From contig DASZIO010000058.1 of the NCBI GenBank assembly GCA_035949055.1, positions 1-36,328 of the forward strand: a DNA stretch of 36,328 nucleotides. The letters are read 5' to 3'. Position numbers and translations under genes: made by a program. Under the pieces are notes generated by a model. The model worked only from the letters and a program-made list of their open reading frames with translations, ran no database searches and was not told the origin of the DNA. This document shows positions 32,867-36,328 of the stretch, one piece after another (positions within the stretch are counted from its first letter, which is position 1; the number at the start of each line of letters is the position of its first letter). Source of the DNA: Bog-756 sp035949055 (GTDB lineage: Bacteria > Actinomycetota > Acidimicrobiia > Acidimicrobiales > RAAP-2).

Positions 32867-33461
32867 CCGCCTCCTTCGAAGCGGACCCGGCAGACGACTG
32901 CACCGGGACCGGCGGCACGAGACACTGTTCGGCGAAACCCTGGCTTCGCAGACCCAGCCCGGCGTTGAAACGGGAGCGGAAGTTCTCCAGCGCCACCCAA
33001 GCCGCCAACTCCACGATCTCTGGGTCGCTGAAGTGGAGGTGCAGCCGATCGGCGAGCTCGTCGGAGACCTCAGCGGGAGTGACCGTGGCCCGCTCGGCGT
33101 ACTCGAGGACCGCTCGCTCCCGCTCGTCGAACAGATCGCTCTCGCGCCAGCTGGCCGCGGCCCGGACCTTGGCCGGATCGATGCCTTCGTTCATTCCCTC
33201 GTAGTAGCCGTAGTCGATGCACCACGAACACCCGATGTCAGCCGAGGCCGCCTGGATGGCCAGCCAGCGCAGGGACGGATCGAGCTTCGTCCACCCCATG
33301 GCCGCCGCCGTCTCGAGCGCCCCCATCGCCACCAGGACTCCAGCATGGTGTGAGGCGGCGCCAGTCGGCTCGACCATGGTGCCGAACCTCTTCTTCGTGT
33401 AGGTCCGGGCCAACCGGGGGATAACGCCCGGAGCGTCGTAGTTGAGCGGGACATGGGCCAT
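32847..33461 (-). CDS. Carboxymuconolactone decarboxylase (AhpD-like) family protein, ECF41 partner
   Basis: 204-residue CMD/AhpD-fold protein with the redox-type CxxC pair Cys78 and Cys81 (IGCSWCIDYGYYEG) and an N-terminal VPLNYDAPGVIPRLARTYTKKRFG. ECF41 sigma genes characteristically sit beside such COE genes (carboxymuconolactone decarboxylases, oxidoreductases, epimerases), as here, where it is upstream and overlaps the sigma gene by 20 nt. It may be a peroxidase or oxidoreductase; the substrate is unknown. GGAGG (33471-33475) is 9 nt from the ATG. An ECF41-like promoter lies 42 nt upstream. Confidence 0.92.
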   Translation of the reverse strand: MAHVPLNYDAPGVIPRLARTYTKKRFGTMVEPTGAASHHAGVLVAMGALETAAAMGWTKLDPSLRWLAIQAASADIGCSWCIDYGYYEGMNEGIDPAKVRAAASWRESDLFDERERAVLEYAERATVTPAEVSDELADRLHLHFSDPEIVELAAWVALENFRSRFNAGLGLRSQGFAEQCLVPPVPVQSSAGSASKEAGGPALV

Positions 33462-33503
33462 GACGCACCACCTCCAGATCGTGTCGTCGTGTTCACAGGC
33501 TTA

Positions 33504-33529
33504 GACGGGCCAGCCCTCCCAAACGTGAC
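33504..33529 (-). promoter_or_regulatory. ECF41/SigJ-type promoter
   Basis: On the minus strand GTCACG (33529-33524), a 16-nt spacer, and CGTC (33507-33504). The autoregulatory promoter described for mycobacterial SigJ and ECF41 members is GTCACA-N16-CGTC. The match in both elements and spacing, 42 nt before the first gene of the operon, supports autoregulation. Confidence 0.75.
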
Positions 33530-33718
33530 GGTGCCAGACGGGGGTGCGACGGCACCACGACCGGGAGAACCCAGCATCGGTCCGACCTTGTATGGCCGCG
33601 ACTTCTCCCGACTGGGGCTGTCTTGAATGCTCCCGGCACACGCGAGCAGGTTGCCAGCCCTTTCCGAGTCACAAACTGGAAATAAGCGCACCCAGGTGCG
33701 GGGAAGTGGGGACACAGA

Positions 33719-33724
33719 TAGCCT
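33719..33724 (+). promoter_or_regulatory. -10 box of membrane-protein gene
   Basis: TAGCCT, 9 nt before ATG 33734. No Shine-Dalgarno sequence is visible. Confidence 0.35.
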
Positions 33725-33733
33725 CCACACGCC

Positions 33734-35587
33734 ATGTCTACGAGATCGAGCTCGTCACTGGGCATCAGCCTAGAGCCACTCCCCCGTCGCCCCGCAGCAA
33801 GCAGCTATCCGCTGGAATCGATTCTAAGAAGAAGATGGGCGTACGAGGCGATCTATCTGGCTCTCCTGCTGGTTGCCGCGGGCCTCGTACTGTCAGTTGT
33901 CGGCCGTCACGGTGGGTGGCCGCTTGGGGACGCCTACACGAATGAGCTCGTCCTCGTGCAACTGTATGCCGCACACTTCCATCATCTCGATTTTTTTCCG
34001 GTGTGGTCGAGTAGTGATGCGTTCGGATTGGGAAGTCCAGTGTTGCTCTATTACCATAAGGCCTTCTTCTACGTGGCGGCATTCTTCTACATTCTGCTTG
34101 GCGGGGCCATGAAACCGGCCTTGATGGTATCCATGGTCCTTTTTATCGTCGTGGGGGCGTACGGGATGCGCTGTGCGCTCTCGATCGTCACGCCGAGCCG
34201 GCTCCTCTGTACCGCCGGATCCATTGGATTCGTGTTCACGAATTACGTCTTCACCGATTGGTTGAGCCGCGGCGACCTGCCGGAGTTCTCGGCCATGATG
34301 ATCGTCCCCTGGCTGCTCTATTGGTGCCTCAAGCTGATCAAACGGAGACGGTCCTCGCTCGTCCTCATACCGACCATGTTCCTGCTGGTGAACGCGCACA
34401 GCGCCACCGCGTTGATCTCACTCGTGACCGTGGTTGTCGCGCTCTGCATCTTCTTGGCGTCGGCCGGCCTTGCCGGCCTGCGTGCCGTGCTTCCCCGGCT
34501 CGCCCTCGGGGTGGGCGGAGCGACGTTGCTCCTTGCCCCCACACTGCTCGCGGAGCTGCGAATGGCCCAATCCTACGATCCCGCGTCCAAAGTGACCCAC
34601 TACGGGGCTCTCTCGGGAGACTTCCTGCCCTTTCGGTTGTATTTCTTCGATGGTTCCGCGGGTTGGCTTAGCCCTGCCTCCCATACCTTCGTCCAGATCG
34701 ATTTTGCGATCTGGATGGCGATCATTGGCGTCTTGATATGGCTAGCGATTGGCCACGTCCGAGGTCACACCAAGAGGGAATCCGTCAGACCGGATGAGAT
34801 CGACAAATCGATCACGGCTTTTCTTGTTGTCTCCTTGGTTATTTATCTTGTCTTACAACTCCGCGTAACCATGGGTGTGTACGACGTCCTATCTCCCCTC
34901 AAGTCCGTCGACTATCCATTTCGGATGCTCGCCTTCATCACGCCCCTGGGCATCATCCTTCTCGTGGTTCTCTTCCAACCGATCTACCTTCGATATCACC
35001 GGCTCATCGGTATGCGAGCCCTGCCGGCGTTCTGGCTCGCGTCCCTCGTTCTGTTGTCACCGATTACTGCTACTTGGCAGTTTCAACCAACGGTATTAGC
35101 GCCACCTGGACAGTTCCCTCTATTGGAGATCTCTTCGGTCGCGCAAACCATCAATTTTGGTACATTCAGTGGCGTTCCTACATTGTACGATGGTGTTCTC
35201 TACGGCGAATACCTTCCAAAGGTATTTGACAAGCAAGGAACGGAACTATATGACGATATTGCCTTGTACCGGCGTCTGCATCAGCATGATCATGGCGCGG
35301 CATCATTGAGCCAGGTGCCCTGTTCGGTGCAGCCACCGGCGCGCGTTCCGCTGGAATCGCTCGAGCTGAGGTTCCGTGTCGAGTGCGCGGCTGCGACCCG
35401 GTTGGCGCTCCCGATCAGCTACAGCGCGTTCACGTCCGTCTCGGCCATCCGGCCCGACGGGTCGCTGCGGCCGGTCCGAACGATCCACGTACGATCCGAT
35501 CCGCGTCTGGTCGTCAAGGTTCAGTCGGCGAGGCCCGAGGTCCTCGTCGTCCACCTCCCCACGCTGTGGGGAGTCCTATGGTCATAG
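33734..35587 (+). CDS. Polytopic membrane protein, PTPS-related / GT-C-like
   Basis: 617 residues with about ten or more membrane helices from residue 38 (AIYLALLLVAAGLVLSVV) to about 460, then a ~150-residue extracytoplasmic C-terminal domain. The pattern after the first helix (LDFFPVWSSSDAFGLGSPVLLYYHKAFFYVAAF) is like the '6-pyruvoyl-tetrahydropterin synthase related' membrane family, a GT-C-like group with no proven reaction. DAYTNE in the first loop could be the catalytic acidic site. From about 34,700 to 35,300 codons are markedly less GC-rich than all neighbours, while the last 250 bp return to high GC. Probably involved in cell-surface glycosylation; acquisition by transfer is plausible. 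Confidence 0.8.
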   Translation: MSTRSSSSLGISLEPLPRRPAASSYPLESILRRRWAYEAIYLALLLVAAGLVLSVVGRHGGWPLGDAYTNELVLVQLYAAHFHHLDFFPVWSSSDAFGLGSPVLLYYHKAFFYVAAFFYILLGGAMKPALMVSMVLFIVVGAYGMRCALSIVTPSRLLCTAGSIGFVFTNYVFTDWLSRGDLPEFSAMMIVPWLLYWCLKLIKRRRSSLVLIPTMFLLVNAHSATALISLVTVVVALCIFLASAGLAGLRAVLPRLALGVGGATLLLAPTLLAELRMAQSYDPASKVTHYGALSGDFLPFRLYFFDGSAGWLSPASHTFVQIDFAIWMAIIGVLIWLAIGHVRGHTKRESVRPDEIDKSITAFLVVSLVIYLVLQLRVTMGVYDVLSPLKSVDYPFRMLAFITPLGIILLVVLFQPIYLRYHRLIGMRALPAFWLASLVLLSPITATWQFQPTVLAPPGQFPLLEISSVAQTINFGTFSGVPTLYDGVLYGEYLPKVFDKQGTELYDDIALYRRLHQHDHGAASLSQVPCSVQPPARVPLESLELRFRVECAAATRLALPISYSAFTSVSAIRPDGSLRPVRTIHVRSDPRLVVKVQSARPEVLVVHLPTLWGVLWS

Positions 35588-35767
35588 GGCTTGGCGCTTC
35601 CGGCGCAGGACCCCATGAATCGGAACTGGTCGCGACGCGGCGTGGTTGGCGTCCCCCGATTCGTGGGGTAGCCACGGCCATCCGACTCCGGAACGAGCTA
35701 GTGAACCAAGCCGATAGTTCTCGAAGTCGTGGAAGCTGAGGGCGTGGCGCCGGAGCTCGGGTGGCGC
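35588..35767. other. Intergenic region between membrane-protein gene and rRNA terminator
   Basis: No coding frame is supported. An imperfect hairpin at 35645-35675 (GTTGGC..CCCC / GGGG..GCCAC) could terminate the plus-strand gene. No tRNA cloverleaf found. Confidence 0.3.
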
Positions 35768-35796
35768 GACGACGCCCCCGTATTGGGGGCGTCGTC
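35768..35796 (-). terminator. rRNA operon terminator
   Basis: Perfect 12-bp stem (GACGACGCCCCC / GGGGGCGTCGTC) with a 5-nt loop, just past the 5S gene. No long T-tract follows, but position and strength fit a terminator of the minus-strand rRNA operon. Confidence 0.75.
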
Positions 35797-35803
35797 CTGA
35801 GAA

Positions 35804-35920
35804 TCCCGGCGGCGTCCTACTCTCCCAGGGGGCTACCCCCCAAGTACCATCGGCGCTGACGGGCTTAACTGCCGTGTTCGGAATGGGAACGGGTGTCTCT
35901 CCGCCGCCATGGCCACCGGA
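35804..35920 (-). rRNA. rrf: 5S ribosomal RNA
   Basis: About 117 nt. The conserved core TCCGAACACGGCAGTTAAG is present, as is the AGTAGGACGCCGCCGG 3' part. The terminal helix pairs CGGTGGC with GCCGCCG. Ends are approximate to a few nucleotides. It follows 23S by roughly 100 nt. Confidence 0.95.
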
Positions 35921-35971
35921 AACTGTGCGCTCGCCGGCGCGACCGACCCGAGTCGGGCGGCCCGGCCGGGT

Positions 35972-35988
35972 GCGACCGAGACGGTCGC
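35972..35988 (-). repeat. Hairpin in the 23S-5S spacer
   Basis: GCGACCG-AGA-CGGTCGC, perfect 7-bp stem and 3-nt loop, in the ~98-nt spacer. It may guide rRNA processing. Confidence 0.5.
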
Positions 35989-36018
35989 CCCTGAGCGTTC
36001 CATAGCGAGCACGAGCAA

Positions 36019-36328
<310 letters not shown>

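Overview
The window is a chromosomal segment of a high-GC bacterium, almost certainly an actinomycete-class organism. I infer an Acidimicrobiia-like lineage. The grounds are the very high GC with GC-rich third positions, the actinobacterial pgsA / gcvH / FHA / FtsR-type MerR / bifunctional-nuclease order, Cys-repeat secreted proteins, an ECF41 sigma factor and widespread leaderless-looking starts. The genus cannot be fixed from this sequence. No phage, insertion sequence, CRISPR array or recognisable defence island is present; most genes are core or lineage-typical.

Layout. 1-6441: glutamate synthase gltB-gltD on the minus strand, with a terminator hairpin right after gltD. A tiny partial reading frame leaves the left edge. 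6587-9724: divergent thiamin operon thiO-thiS-thiG-thiD; thiS seems to start at a CTG inside the thiO stop. 9725-10127: gene-poor stretch with a 22-bp tandem repeat and two hairpins. 10128-15325: an unknown single-pass membrane protein, a GT-C/GT87-like glycosyltransferase, an S9 peptidase, and an AcuI/YhdH-type reductase divergent from the peptidase across a 22-bp promoter. 15317-21946: minus-strand block (transcribed right to left) pgsA, mannose-1-P guanylyltransferase/PMM-like fusion, gcvH, zinc-ribbon FHA protein, FtsR-like MerR, bifunctional nuclease, DUF4232 lipoprotein. This matches the mycobacterial pgsA2...gcvH-garA-ftsR-BFN neighbourhood.

22085-25595 (plus): SGNH-hydrolase-like secreted protein, DUF1015 protein, and a secreted protein with seven Cys-pair repeats that may form a seven-bladed propeller. 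25606-31845 (minus): TPR-like protein, class I fructose-bisphosphate aldolase (its 3' end copied in tandem downstream), 2-oxoacid:ferredoxin oxidoreductase korA-korB, DUF1697. 31931-33461 (minus): a carboxymuconolactone decarboxylase-like gene and its ECF41 sigma factor, preceded by a sequence matching the known ECF41/SigJ promoter. 33734-35587 (plus): a large, lower-GC polytopic membrane protein. 35768-36328 (minus): 3' end of an rRNA operon (23S partial, 5S, terminator).

How the parts fit. gltBD makes glutamate from 2-oxoglutarate and glutamine; korAB interconverts 2-oxoglutarate and succinyl-CoA with ferredoxin; thiOSGD makes thiazole and pyrimidine precursors of TPP, the cofactor of KorB. 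Class I aldolase and the guanylyltransferase link central sugar metabolism to envelope glycans. A recurring regulatory theme is a TAnnnT box 6-9 nt before the start codon of most promoter-proximal genes, while genes inside operons use Shine-Dalgarno sites or overlap their upstream neighbour.
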